This document shows positions 21,223-30,310 of a stretch of DNA of 64,000 nucleotides, one piece after another (position 1 is the stretch's first letter; every line of letters starts with the position of its first letter). Both the position numbers and the translations under genes were made by a program. The stretch is from Cyanobium sp. NIES-981 (GTDB taxonomy: Bacteria > Cyanobacteriota > Cyanobacteriia > PCC-6307 > Cyanobiaceae). Under the pieces are notes generated by a model that saw only the letters and a program-made list of their open reading frames with translations, searched no databases and was not told where the DNA came from. The DNA lies in NCBI GenBank assembly GCA_945896675.1, contig CAMDEM010000009.1, positions 1 to 64,000 on the forward strand, in the 5' to 3' direction.

Positions 21223-23022
21223 AGCGCGAAAGGCTTCCCCCTCCAGGGTTTCCTGCTCGATCAACAGGCTCACCAACTGATCCATCAACTCCCTCCGTGG
21301 TGAGAGCATCGCCACGGCGCGATCGAGGGCTCCATTGGCTAGATCCCGCACCTGCTGATCGATCCGATTGCCCGTTTGACGGGAATAGTGGGGCTCGGAG
21401 CGCAACCAATCGCGGCCCAAAAACACTTCACCGCCATCGGCCTCAAAGGCCACGGGCCCAAGGCTGGAAAAGCCATACCGGGTCACCATTTCCCGGCAAA
21501 TCCGGGTCACCATTTCCAGGTCACCACTGGCGCCTTGGGTGACCTCCCCTGGGCCAAAAACCACCATTTCCGCCGCCCGCCCTCCCAGAGCCACCACGAG
21601 CCGGGCCAGGAGGTAGGCCTTGCTGATCAAGCCGGAATCGAGGATGTCCTCGTCGGGCATGGTGCGGGCAAAGCCCCCCACCCCACCGGCCCGCGGCAGC
21701 AGGGTCACCTTGTCGAGTTTGTCGGCATGGGGCACCAGGCTGGTGAGCAGGGCGTGGCCAATTTCGTGGTATGCGATCAATCGCTTTTTGGCGCTGTCCT
21801 GCAGGGGTGATGCCGTCAGGCCCATGGTGATGCGCTCGAGGGCACCACTGAGGCACGATTCATCAATTTCGCTCTGGTGCCGCCTGGCCGTGAGGATGGC
21901 CGCTTCGTTGAGCAGGTTGGCGAGGTCAGCACCCGAGAACCCTGGCGTGCGGCTAGCCCACTCCGCCAGGGAAACCGATTCGGCCAAGGGCCGGGTGCGG
22001 GCATGGACCGAAAGAATCTCCTCGCGACCACGGCGGTCAGGCAAATCCACGGTGATGCGGCGGTCAAAGCGGCCTGGCCTCATCAGGGCTGAATCGAGCA
22101 CATCCGGGCGATTGGTGGCGGCCAGCAGGATCACGCCCGAGTTCTCCTCGAAGCCATCCATCTCGGTCAGCAATTGGTTGAGGGTCTGCTCCCGCTCGTC
22201 GTTGCCACCCCCAATCCCAGCGCCGCGCTGGCGACCGACCGCATCAATTTCGTCAATAAAAATGATGCAGGGGGCCTTCGCCTTCGCCTTGCGAAAGAGG
22301 TCACGAACCCGTGATGCACCAACCCCCACAAACATCTCGACGAACTCCGAGGCTGCCATCGAGAAAAAGGGGACGCCGGCCTCACCGGCAATCGCCCGGG
22401 CCAAAAGGGTCTTTCCCGTGCCCGGAGGCCCCACCAGGAGCACCCCTTTGGGGATCTTGGCTCCAACAGCAGTGAACTGTTCAGGCGAGCGCAGGAAGGT
22501 GACCACCTCGGAGAGTTCTTCTTTGGCCTCGGCGATGCCGGCCACATCCTCAAAGCGCACAGCCACACTGCCCTCGGCCTGGAGCCTGGGCTTGCTACTG
22601 CCAAAGCCCATGGCCCGGTTGGCCACCTGGGCGGAACGGCGGATCAGCAGGGCTAAACCGCCGAGCAACAACAGCACCAGCAGGCCATTGGCGACCATGC
22701 CAGCCATGGCACCATCCTGGCGGTCGTCCCGAACAGTGAGGGGCACCTTGGCCTTCTCCGCACTGCGCAGCAGGAGCTGGTCGTTGCTGAAGACCGGCAC
22801 CTGGGTCTGGCGGCCATCCTCGAAGCGCACCCGCACCTCACGCTGCCGCAGGGAGAGCTCCAAATCCTTCACCTTTCCGCTGCGTAAATCCCGCAGCAAA
22901 TCGCTGTAGGACGGCGCAGCTGGAGCAGATGACTTCCCAGCAGGTGATTGGATCGCCTTGAACAGGCCCGAGGGGACGGGGGCCGGAACAGGGTCCGGCG
23001 CAGGAGAAAGGCTGTCGCTCAC
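21172..23022 (-). CDS. ftsH: ATP-dependent zinc metalloprotease FtsH
   Basis: GPPGTGKT Walker [17 protein letters not shown] region, HEIGH zinc motif; GTG start near 23022 (the 23067 start is TTG). Confidence 0.95.
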   Translation of the reverse strand: MSDSLSPAPDPVPAPVPSGLFKAIQSPAGKSSAPAAPSYSDLLRDLRSGKVKDLELSLRQREVRVRFEDGRQTQVPVFSNDQLLLRSAEKAKVPLTVRDDRQDGAMAGMVANGLLVLLLLGGLALLIRRSAQVANRAMGFGSSKPRLQAEGSVAVRFEDVAGIAEAKEELSEVVTFLRSPEQFTAVGAKIPKGVLLVGPPGTGKTLLARAIAGEAGVPFFSMAASEFVEMFVGVGASRVRDLFRKAKAKAPCIIFIDEIDAVGRQRGAGIGGGNDEREQTLNQLLTEMDGFEENSGVILLAATNRPDVLDSALMRPGRFDRRITVDLPDRRGREEILSVHARTRPLAESVSLAEWASRTPGFSGADLANLLNEAAILTARRHQSEIDESCLSGALERITMGLTASPLQDSAKKRLIAYHEIGHALLTSLVPHADKLDKVTLLPRAGGVGGFARTMPDEDILDSGLISKAYLLARLVVALGGRAAEMVVFGPGEVTQGASGDLEMVTRICREMVTRYGFSSLGPVAFEADGGEVFLGRDWLRSEPHYSRQTGNRIDQQVRDLANGALDRAVAMLSPRRELMDQLVSLLIEQETLEGEAFRALVASYEASGKANVQAA

Positions 23023-23108
23023 TAAAAACCGACTTTGATCGGAGCTTAGCCATTTGACGAAAGGCAAGGCTGCAGCGGAAGATCAGTGTTTGGTATGAGT
23101 GATCTGGG

Positions 23109-23288
23109 ATGGCTGTTCCCAAGAAGAAAACCTCCAAGGGCAAGCGCAACCAGCGCCATGCCACCTGGAAAGGCAAGGCTGCTATCGCAGCCCAAAAGGC
23201 CCTCTCAATCGGCAAGGCCGTTTTGAGTGGTCGGGCCCAAGGCTTCGTCTATCCCATGGATGAAGAGGCCGAAGACAGCGAAAGCTGA
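23109..23288 (+). CDS. rpmF: 50S ribosomal protein L32 (59 aa; not in supplied ORF track)
   Basis: Translation [59 protein letters not shown]. Confidence 0.95.
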   Translation: MAVPKKKTSKGKRNQRHATWKGKAAIAAQKALSIGKAVLSGRAQGFVYPMDEEAEDSES

Positions 23289-23297
23289 ATTCAACCC

Positions 23298-24248
23298 TCA
23301 CATTTCAATGTTGATGCAGCGCCTCCGCCCATTGAGTTGGGCGGAGGCTTTTGCTTGGGCCTTCAATGGCTCTTGATACAGCCCTGGTGGTAGCGACGCC
23401 ATGCTGGAGCGCACCAACCGAACAAGCTCTTCTGGCTTAAGCCAGCCGTCGGCTTTGTGTTGTTGTCGTTGGAGACGCCGCTGCCGGGCTTCGGCTTGAA
23501 AGCGCCAACGCGTCGGTAAACCCCAATCCACCGGACGCAGCACCCAGAGCCCATTACACAGATCAAAGAGCGGGCCATAGGCCTCCAGCTGGCGATCCCA
23601 GTGGGGCAGCCAGGTCGCTTCCTCGGCCCGTAATGGTGCCAAGCCTGCTGCCAATTCCATGCCACAGGCAACCCCAGCCGCCCGCAGGCCGGCGACACCG
23701 AGGGGCCGGCAACCCATCAGCCAGCCCTCAAGCACCAGGGCATCGGGGGTGGCCCACTCTTCACTTAACGCAGCTTCGCTGAACGGGGCTTCAACCACGC
23801 GATCACCGGCGCCATCGCGCAGGGTTTTATCGAACCGGGGGAGCTGCAGCGCCCCCCCCGATTGCCACAACTGCAGCCGCTCCACCAGCAGGGCGGCATC
23901 GTGGCTACCTGGAGGCACCCGATTCACCCCGAAGGGGTTGCCCGCCATGGCCACCAGGCGCTGCTCCCACGGCAGATAGGCATCGTCGATCGAGGCCACC
24001 GCCAACCGCAAACCGCGGGCTTTTGCCAGGCCAATCAGTTGCTGGCAGAACCGGCTCTTACCCGCCCCCACCGGGCCATTGAGCGCCAGCACAGGACGTT
24101 GACCGGAGCCAACCAACCCCTGCACCTGGGCGAGCATGGGCATGGCGAACCCCTCCAGCAACAGGGGATCCATGGCCACAACCACTTGCACCGGATCAGT
24201 GGCTACCTGATCTTTGGGGCAGAGACCGCAGCGAGATTCTCCGCTCAA
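23298..24248 (-). CDS. D-glycerate 3-kinase-like P-loop kinase
   Basis: LALNGPVGAGKSRFC P-loop; ASIDDAYLPWEQR; GVNRVPPGSHD; LEGWLMGCRPL. Confidence 0.85.
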   Translation of the reverse strand: MSGESRCGLCPKDQVATDPVQVVVAMDPLLLEGFAMPMLAQVQGLVGSGQRPVLALNGPVGAGKSRFCQQLIGLAKARGLRLAVASIDDAYLPWEQRLVAMAGNPFGVNRVPPGSHDAALLVERLQLWQSGGALQLPRFDKTLRDGAGDRVVEAPFSEAALSEEWATPDALVLEGWLMGCRPLGVAGLRAAGVACGMELAAGLAPLRAEEATWLPHWDRQLEAYGPLFDLCNGLWVLRPVDWGLPTRWRFQAEARQRRLQRQQHKADGWLKPEELVRLVRSSMASLPPGLYQEPLKAQAKASAQLNGRRRCINIEM

Positions 24249-24592
24249 GACCCGAGCTTGAAGGCTTCAAGCACCACGGCATAAACCAAACCAAGGCGCA
24301 GGTTGTCGGTGATCACCCAGGCGAGGCCAGGGGTTTGGGAGACCAAGCGGCCGCGTAGGCGAACAATCAGTTCGAGCAGCACGAGCAGGGCCAAAACCAG
24401 AACCGGGCGCCCTCCCGGGAAAACAATCACGAAATAGGCCGTCAGATTGCTGCCTGCGTAAAACCCCACCAGCAGCGCCAGGAGCACGGAGCTGCGATGG
24501 CGCCAGTTGCCCCGCCAGTTGCCCAGCACCACGGCAGTCAGCCGTTCACTAAAACGCTGAAACCTGGTGGACTGGATCGGCAGGCGACTCAC
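24245..24592 (-). CDS. DUF565 / Ycf20-like membrane protein
   Basis: Ycf20-like 'LALLVGFYAGSNLTAYFVIVFPGGRPVLVLALLVLLELIVR'; GTG start at 24592 overlaps the upstream TGA. Confidence 0.8.
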   Translation of the reverse strand: MSRLPIQSTRFQRFSERLTAVVLGNWRGNWRHRSSVLLALLVGFYAGSNLTAYFVIVFPGGRPVLVLALLVLLELIVRLRGRLVSQTPGLAWVITDNLRLGLVYAVVLEAFKLGS

Positions 24593-25326
24593 CGCAACAA
24601 CTCCAGGTAGGAGAGCGTGATTCGTCCATCCTGGCAAGGCGGCCCCTGGAGAACCTCGGCCCCATCGCCCAACTGGTCGACGACGGCAGCAGCTCCCGCA
24701 AAACGGTCACCTGGTTCCTGGGCGCTGTAGTGGCTCAGGCTCACCACACAGGGCAGCCCGGCCCCAAGGGCGGCCGATAGGCCAGCGCTGGAATCCTCAA
24801 TGGCGCAGGCCTCTCTGGGGTCCAGCTCCAGCAGCTCCAGGGCTAAGCGATAGGCCTCGGGATGCGGTTTCTTGCGGGCCACATCCCCTCCGCAAACCCA
24901 GACATCAAAGGCCCCGAGCAGGTCGGCGAAAAGCTGCTTCGCCAGGGCATCGACCGCCCCTCGGCCACTGGTGGTCACGATCGCCTGGCGCAAACCCGCC
25001 GCCGCCGCAGCTTCAATGAGTTGGCGCACCCCAGGGCGGAGCGCCAACTCCCCCTCGGCCACCAGGTCGGCGTAATGGCGTTGCTTGCTGGCATGGAGCG
25101 CTGCCACCCGCTGGGGATCGGGGGGCTGGCCCTCCTCGCTGGTGAGATAGGCGCCAATGCGCTCCGCGCCTCCGGTGATGGCTAAGAGGTCGCCATACCG
25201 ATCGACATCCCAATGGGCCGATAAACCCGCCTGGCGAAAGGCCCGGTTGAACGCCCTGCGGTGGCCATCGCGTTCGGTTTCAGCGAGGGTGCCGTCCACA
25301 TCCCACAGCAGGGCAGCAAACCCCAT
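24589..25326 (-). CDS. HAD-IA family hydrolase (CbbY-like)
   Basis: LLWDVDGTLAETERDGHRRAFN; TTSGRGAVDAL; KKPHPEAY; IEDSSAGL; start at ATG 25326. Confidence 0.88.
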   Translation of the reverse strand: MGFAALLWDVDGTLAETERDGHRRAFNRAFRQAGLSAHWDVDRYGDLLAITGGAERIGAYLTSEEGQPPDPQRVAALHASKQRHYADLVAEGELALRPGVRQLIEAAAAAGLRQAIVTTSGRGAVDALAKQLFADLLGAFDVWVCGGDVARKKPHPEAYRLALELLELDPREACAIEDSSAGLSAALGAGLPCVVSLSHYSAQEPGDRFAGAAAVVDQLGDGAEVLQGPPCQDGRITLSYLELLR

Positions 25327-25412
25327 CGGCAGCAGCGCGAATGGGCCCAAACTATGGGGATGTCGGTGCTGGGGTGGCGCCGCAGAATGGCCAAATCCTT
25401 GCCCCCTAACCG

Positions 25413-27314
25413 TTGCTCCCTGCGCTCCACGAGCAACGCTGGCAATTGCCAACTCCCCTGCCGCTCGACGGCAGCCTGGAAGCCCTCAATGGCCCAGGCA
25501 AGGCCGCCTTGCCCGCCCCCCTGCTGGCCCTCTTGTGGCGGCGGGGTTTTTGCACGGCCGAAACCATTGATGCCCTGCTCGATCCACCAAGCGCCCCAGC
25601 TGCCAAGGGCCACTTTCCCGACCTAGCCAAGGCGGTCAAACGGCTGCAAGGGGCCTGCGCGGCGGGAGAGAGCCTGGCCATCTGCGGCGACTATGACGCC
25701 GATGGCATGACCAGCACGGCCTTGCTGGTAGGGGTCTTGCAACGGTTAGGGGCCCAACCGGTTGCAGCCATTCCCAGCCGGATGGAGGAGGGCTATGGCC
25801 TGAATGCCGCCATGGTGGACCGGCTTGCGGCCGAGGGGATCCGGCTACTGATCACCGTCGACAACGGGGTTTCTGCCCAAGAAGCCCTGGAGAGGGCCGA
25901 GGAGCTGGGCGTTGAGGTGATCCTCACGGACCACCACACGCTCCCTGCCCAGATGCCACCGCACCTGGCCCTCCTGCATCCGGTGCGAACCCCAGTTGAT
26001 TCGCCCTACCGGGGTTTGGCTGGGGTTGGATTGGCCTACGTGCTCGCAGCAGCCCTCTGCCAAAGCCTCAAGCGTCAAGACGGGCTCGAAGTGGCCCGAA
26101 ACCTTTTTTGCATCGGCACCATCGCCGACATGGCCCCCTTGGTGGGGGTGAATCGTCGCTGGCTCATCGATGGGCTGCCCCACCTGGTCAAGAGCCCCCT
26201 GGCGGGCCTGCAAGCGTTGCAGCAATTGGCCGGGCTCGACGACAGCCCCCTCGATGCCCAGGCCGTGGGTTTCCAAATCGCGCCCCGCATCAATGCGGTG
26301 GGGCGCCTGGGGGATCCCCAGTTGGTTGTGGAGCTGCTGACCACCCAGGACAACAACAGGGCCCTGGAATTGGCCCGGGAGTGTGAAGGCCTGAACCGGC
26401 AACGGCGCGAACTCTGCAGTGCCATCGAAGCGGAAGCCCTGGCCCTCTTGGACGCCGATGGCCCCCAACGCCCCCCGTTTCTGTTGCTGGCCCAAAGCCA
26501 CTGGCACCACGGCGTCATCGGCATCGTGGCGGCCCGGCTGGTCGATCGTTTTGGCCTTCCAGCTGCCCTTTTGGCCGGTGAAGGTAATGGCCGGTTGCGG
26601 GCCTCGGTGCGCTCACCCAAGGGATTTGCGGTGGATCAGGCCCTCAAGCAATGCGCCCCGCTCCTCGAGCGCTTTGGGGGCCACCCCGCCGCCGGTGGAT
26701 TCACCATCAAGGCCGAGAGGGTTGCCGAATTGCATGAGCAGCTCAATGGTCTGGCCCAGAGTTGGCTGGAGACAACCGGCAGGGGCAACCCGGTCGAGCC
26801 CGAAGCCCTGCTGCGCTTCGAGCAGATTGACCGCGATTTCTACCACCAATTGCAACGGCTCGAACCCTTTGGGATCGGCCATCCCCAGCCCTTGTTTTGG
26901 AGTTCTGGTTGCCGCGTGGTTTCCCAGAAATTGCTGCGGGGGGGGCACCTCCAATTGGAATTGGAACAACAGGCGAACCAGCTACGGGCCATGGGATGGC
27001 GCTGGCAAGGGGAAGCCAACCTGCCCGCCTGCGTGGACGTGGCCTACCGCTTGAAGCTGGACTCCTGGCAAGGCCAGCCCCGACTCCAGCTCGAGCTGGT
27101 CGGGGTTCGGCCCAACACGGGGGCCGATGGCACCAGGGACGTGGTGCTCAGGCGGCGCGAGCGCACCTATTGGTGTCGCATCGAGGGGGATGGATGGGTC
27201 GTGCGCAATGCCGCCGGTGGGGAGATCCGCAGCGACAATGCCGCAATGGAGCAACATCCCTACATTCGTTCCCTGCTTCAAGAGGCCGCCATGGCCCTGG
27301 GTTTGGTGGCCTGA
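25413..27314 (+). CDS. recJ: Single-stranded-DNA-specific exonuclease RecJ
   Basis: GDYDADGMTS, ITVDNGVSA, TDHH, IAPRINAVGR, GHPAAGGF motifs; TTG start. Confidence 0.93.
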   Translation: MLPALHEQRWQLPTPLPLDGSLEALNGPGKAALPAPLLALLWRRGFCTAETIDALLDPPSAPAAKGHFPDLAKAVKRLQGACAAGESLAICGDYDADGMTSTALLVGVLQRLGAQPVAAIPSRMEEGYGLNAAMVDRLAAEGIRLLITVDNGVSAQEALERAEELGVEVILTDHHTLPAQMPPHLALLHPVRTPVDSPYRGLAGVGLAYVLAAALCQSLKRQDGLEVARNLFCIGTIADMAPLVGVNRRWLIDGLPHLVKSPLAGLQALQQLAGLDDSPLDAQAVGFQIAPRINAVGRLGDPQLVVELLTTQDNNRALELARECEGLNRQRRELCSAIEAEALALLDADGPQRPPFLLLAQSHWHHGVIGIVAARLVDRFGLPAALLAGEGNGRLRASVRSPKGFAVDQALKQCAPLLERFGGHPAAGGFTIKAERVAELHEQLNGLAQSWLETTGRGNPVEPEALLRFEQIDRDFYHQLQRLEPFGIGHPQPLFWSSGCRVVSQKLLRGGHLQLELEQQANQLRAMGWRWQGEANLPACVDVAYRLKLDSWQGQPRLQLELVGVRPNTGADGTRDVVLRRRERTYWCRIEGDGWVVRNAAGGEIRSDNAAMEQHPYIRSLLQEAAMALGLVA

Positions 27315-28723
27315 TGGATTCGCTTTTGAACGCGAAGGTTTTAAACGGGAACCCCTCCAAGAAAGGCCAATCCGAGGAAGGCGAACCCAGGGACGACCCC
27401 TTCAGGTCGGTTCGTCTGAAACGTCCCCTGGCCACCCTGCTGCAACTGGTTTTGTTTGGTGGGGCCGTTGGATTGGCCTGCCTGCCCCTCAACATTGTTG
27501 ATAGCTGGCAGGCCCAGCTCCTGCATGGTTTGCCCGGTTTCAACAATCAGGCGTGGCACCTGGGCAATCTGGGCCAAGCGCTGGCGCCCCTGGTGGTGAT
27601 GCCCGTGTTGCTGTGGCTCCAGGCAGGGCGCTTCAAAGCCGGTGCCGGCTCAGGCATCCCCCAAACTATCGAGAGCATTGAGGAGCCAGGTTCAGCCAGC
27701 ACCTTGCTTGGCTTGAAACCCACGATCCAGAGGCTCTCGCTTTGGACCGCTGCCAGCCTTGCCCTGATGCCCCTGGGGCGGGAAGGTCCCGTGGTGCAAG
27801 TGGGCGCCTCCGTGGCCCTTGCCCTCAAGAAACGCTTCCCACGGCTACTGGCCGGGTTCAGCGAAACCAACCTGGTGACCATTGGCGCCGGAGCAGGCCT
27901 CGCTGGCGGCTTCAACAGCCCGTTGATGGGCACGGTTTTTGTGTTTGAAGAGCTGACAGGGCGCTTCCTGCCCTCGGTTGTGTGGCCGGCCCTGGTGGTT
28001 TGCCTCACAGCCGCGCTGGTCAGCAACCTCACTGGCACGCCGGTGTTCATCCTGGGCCTGATCCAGGACCCGGAAGCCGAGTGGGTGCAGCTGGTCCTTG
28101 CCCTTCCCGTGGGCTTGGTGGGGGGCTGGCTTGGCGGATTGTTTGCCCGGCTTCTGTTTTCAGTAACGGCTTGGCTGCGGCCCAAGGTCAACCGCAGGCC
28201 CCTGGCCTGGGGGGTCGCCCTTGGGGGCTGCCTGGCCCTGATTGCGGTGCTGAGCGGTGGCCTCAGTGGCGGCGATGGCGAAGCTCTGATGGGCCACCTG
28301 CTGGGCGATGGCGGAAGCCTGCCCGTACCCGGATCTCCGATCGATTTGATCGGCTGGTTGCTCCTGCTTGCCGCCAGGCTCGTGGCTCCGGTGCTGGCCC
28401 TCGGCGCCGGAATTCCGGGGGGGCTGATCGATCCGGCCTTTGCCATTGGCGCCGTCTTTGGCAGTGGCAGCCTTGAGTTGCTGGGGGGCAATGGTCAATT
28501 GGGATTGGCCCTGGGTATGGCGGCCGGCCTAGCCGGCGCCACCCAACTGCCCTTGATGACGATTCTGTTTTCCCTGCGGATGATGGGCGATCAGCAATGG
28601 CTCTTCGGCATGCTGCTGAGCGCCGTGATTGGAGCTTTGATTGGGCGCAAAATCCAGCCAGAGCCCATCTATCACGCCCTTTGGGGTCTCGGCAAAAAGC
28701 CAATCAAAAGCCCGGTACCCTAG
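27314..28723 (+). CDS. clcA: CLC-family chloride channel / exchanger
   Basis: GAGSGIPQ-like, LGREGPVVQVGASV, AAGLAGATQLPL motifs; start at ATG 27314. Confidence 0.92.
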   Translation: MDSLLNAKVLNGNPSKKGQSEEGEPRDDPFRSVRLKRPLATLLQLVLFGGAVGLACLPLNIVDSWQAQLLHGLPGFNNQAWHLGNLGQALAPLVVMPVLLWLQAGRFKAGAGSGIPQTIESIEEPGSASTLLGLKPTIQRLSLWTAASLALMPLGREGPVVQVGASVALALKKRFPRLLAGFSETNLVTIGAGAGLAGGFNSPLMGTVFVFEELTGRFLPSVVWPALVVCLTAALVSNLTGTPVFILGLIQDPEAEWVQLVLALPVGLVGGWLGGLFARLLFSVTAWLRPKVNRRPLAWGVALGGCLALIAVLSGGLSGGDGEALMGHLLGDGGSLPVPGSPIDLIGWLLLLAARLVAPVLALGAGIPGGLIDPAFAIGAVFGSGSLELLGGNGQLGLALGMAAGLAGATQLPLMTILFSLRMMGDQQWLFGMLLSAVIGALIGRKIQPEPIYHALWGLGKKPIKSPVP

Positions 28724-28738
28724 GGGGATACCGGGCTT
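28705..28738 (-). terminator. Hairpin terminator for psb30 overlapping the clcA stop codon
   Basis: Perfect 10-bp inverted repeat AAGCCCGGTA / TACCGGGCTT (28708-28717 / 28729-28738); minus-strand reading gives stem followed by TTTT. Confidence 0.6.
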
Positions 28739-28769
28739 AAGGGAGCTCGAAGGCCTGGGGTCTTCGTCC

Positions 28770-28877
28770 CTAGAGAGCTCCGCGGCGGTAGAAGAGCAGG
28801 AAGATCACGGCTGGGCCGGCCAAGGTAATCAGGGCAAGGGCCGCGAAGTTGGCAATCAGATGAATGTCGATGCCCAT
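28770..28877 (-). CDS. psb30: Photosystem II protein Psb30 (Ycf12)
   Basis: [35 protein letters not shown]; the longer ORF to 29057 contains non-coding tandem repeats; alternative start at 28904. Confidence 0.92.
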   Translation of the reverse strand: MGIDIHLIANFAALALITLAGPAVIFLLFYRRGAL

Positions 28878-28948
28878 GGGGTTCCGGTTCGTTAGCGCTG
28901 CCATCAGGATAGAAGCCCCGCCGGGCAGTCCACAAGGGTCTGCTTGCC

Positions 28949-29020
28949 ACTGTGATGCCTTGTCACGTCGTAACTGTGATGGCTTGTCACGTCGTAACTG
29001 TGATGGCTTGTCACAGCCAA
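28949..29020. repeat. 24-bp tandem repeat x3 (last copy diverging at its 3' end), each unit with TGTGA-N7-TCAC palindrome
   Basis: actgtgatgccttgtcacgtcgta / actgtgatggcttgtcacgtcgta / actgtgatggcttgtcacagccaa at 28949, 28973, 28997. Confidence 0.9.
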
Positions 29021-29062
29021 CCTTGTGTTGTGACTGAATAGACGGAAGCCGAAGCAACTGGG

Positions 29063-29437
29063 ATGGGTTGTACCGAAGAGCGATGGCAATGCATCAGCCA
29101 GTGCGGCTCGTGCTGCCGATTGGATCCGGGCGAACGCCAAGACGCCCTTGGGGCCCTAAACGAATCCCAGCGGGAGCTCTACCTCTCGATGGTGGGAGCC
29201 GATGGCTGGTGCATCCACTTCAACAGCGGTTCCCGCAGCTGCCGGATTTACGAAACCCGCCCCGATTTCTGCCGCGTCAGCAATTTGATGAATCTCTTTG
29301 GCGAGAGCCAAGACGGGGATCCAGGCGTTGCCGATCGCTTCGCCATTGCCTGCTGCAAGCAACAAATTCGCAGCGAGCATGGCGGCCGTGGCAGGGTGAT
29401 GCGCCGATTCCTCAGGGCGATCCGCCGGCAGCCATGA
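29063..29437 (+). CDS. YkgJ family cysteine-cluster protein
   Basis: [11 protein letters not shown] ... [12 protein letters not shown] cysteine pattern. Confidence 0.85.
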   Translation: MGCTEERWQCISQCGSCCRLDPGERQDALGALNESQRELYLSMVGADGWCIHFNSGSRSCRIYETRPDFCRVSNLMNLFGESQDGDPGVADRFAIACCKQQIRSEHGGRGRVMRRFLRAIRRQP

Positions 29438-29829
29438 GTCCCGATCCCGAAGCCAACCAAAGCCAAGAGCCTGGCCAACCAGACAAGGGGGGGGGGGCGA
29501 TCCCGGAGAACGGATCGGCCCCCGCCTGGGGCGTGGCCTTCATCACCACCTTCACCACGGTCTTTTTGGCTGAATTGGGCGACAAGACCCAACTGGCCGC
29601 CCTGTTGCTTTCGGCCCAGTCCGGCAAGCCTGGGGTGGTGTTCCTTGGGGCCTCCCTGGCCCTGATCTGCTCCAGCTTGGTTGGTGTTCTGCTGGGCCGG
29701 TGGCTCTCCAAACTGATGCCCCCCCAACAACTGGAACGGTTGGCCGGGATCTTGATGGTGGCCCTAGGCCTCTGGCTGGGACGGCAGGCGGTCGTGGCCC
29801 TAGCTCCCGAATCCCTTCCCCTGACTTGA
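29434..29829 (+). CDS. TMEM165/GDT1 family half-size transporter (first copy)
   Basis: FLAELGDKTQLAALLL signature; single GDT1 repeat; ATGA overlap with upstream gene. Confidence 0.88.
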   Translation: MSPDPEANQSQEPGQPDKGGGAIPENGSAPAWGVAFITTFTTVFLAELGDKTQLAALLLSAQSGKPGVVFLGASLALICSSLVGVLLGRWLSKLMPPQQLERLAGILMVALGLWLGRQAVVALAPESLPLT

Positions 29830-29857
29830 CCAAGAACCATTGACTTGAAGACCAACC

Positions 29858-30187
29858 ATGGACCTCGCCCTCCTTGCCTCCACATTTGTCACGGTGTTCC
29901 TGGCCGAATTGGGCGATAAAACCCAATTGGCGATTGTCACGATCAGCGGCACCTCAAACCGACCTGGGGCCGTCTTTGCTGGCAGCTCCGCGGCCTTGGT
30001 GTTGGCCAGCCTGCTCGGGGCCGCCGCTGGAGGTTCCCTCTCGGCGGTGATCCCAACCAATGCCCTGCAGTTGGCCGCCTCCGTGGGATTTCTCGTGATT
30101 GGGCTGCGCCTCATCCAACGCTCCAGCACGGGCGCAGAGGCTGTAGACGAGGCAGAAACTGAAGGGTCCGCAGACCCCCTAAAGTAG
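29858..30187 (+). CDS. TMEM165/GDT1 family half-size transporter (second copy)
   Basis: FLAELGDKTQLAIVTI signature; single GDT1 repeat. Confidence 0.88.
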   Translation: MDLALLASTFVTVFLAELGDKTQLAIVTISGTSNRPGAVFAGSSAALVLASLLGAAAGGSLSAVIPTNALQLAASVGFLVIGLRLIQRSSTGAEAVDEAETEGSADPLK

Positions 30188-30310
30188 TGATCAAAGGCCT
30201 GGCGGCCGTGGGCATCGCTCCGAGCCCAGACTGCCCTGCCCCATTTCCCACCATGCTGCGCCCTTTGGGGCCTCTCGCGGTGGTCCCCCTCCAACCAGCT
30301 GACCAAGCCG

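Noticed and set aside
21620-22909. 429-aa ORF antisense to ftsH
   Set aside because: Shadow ORF; Ser/Arg-rich translation with no family resemblance; ftsH is unambiguous.
26897-27313. N-terminal extension of the clcA ORF into recJ
   Set aside because: Overlaps recJ coding sequence; ATG 27314 directly at the recJ stop gives the natural start.
28949-29020. CRISPR-like array
   Set aside because: Units are directly adjacent 24-bp tandem copies with no unique spacers and no cas genes in the window.
28878-29057. N-terminal extension of psb30 through the tandem repeats
   Set aside because: Encodes repeated DKPSQLRR from the 24-bp intergenic repeats; Psb30 is a tiny conserved protein starting at or near MGIDIHL.
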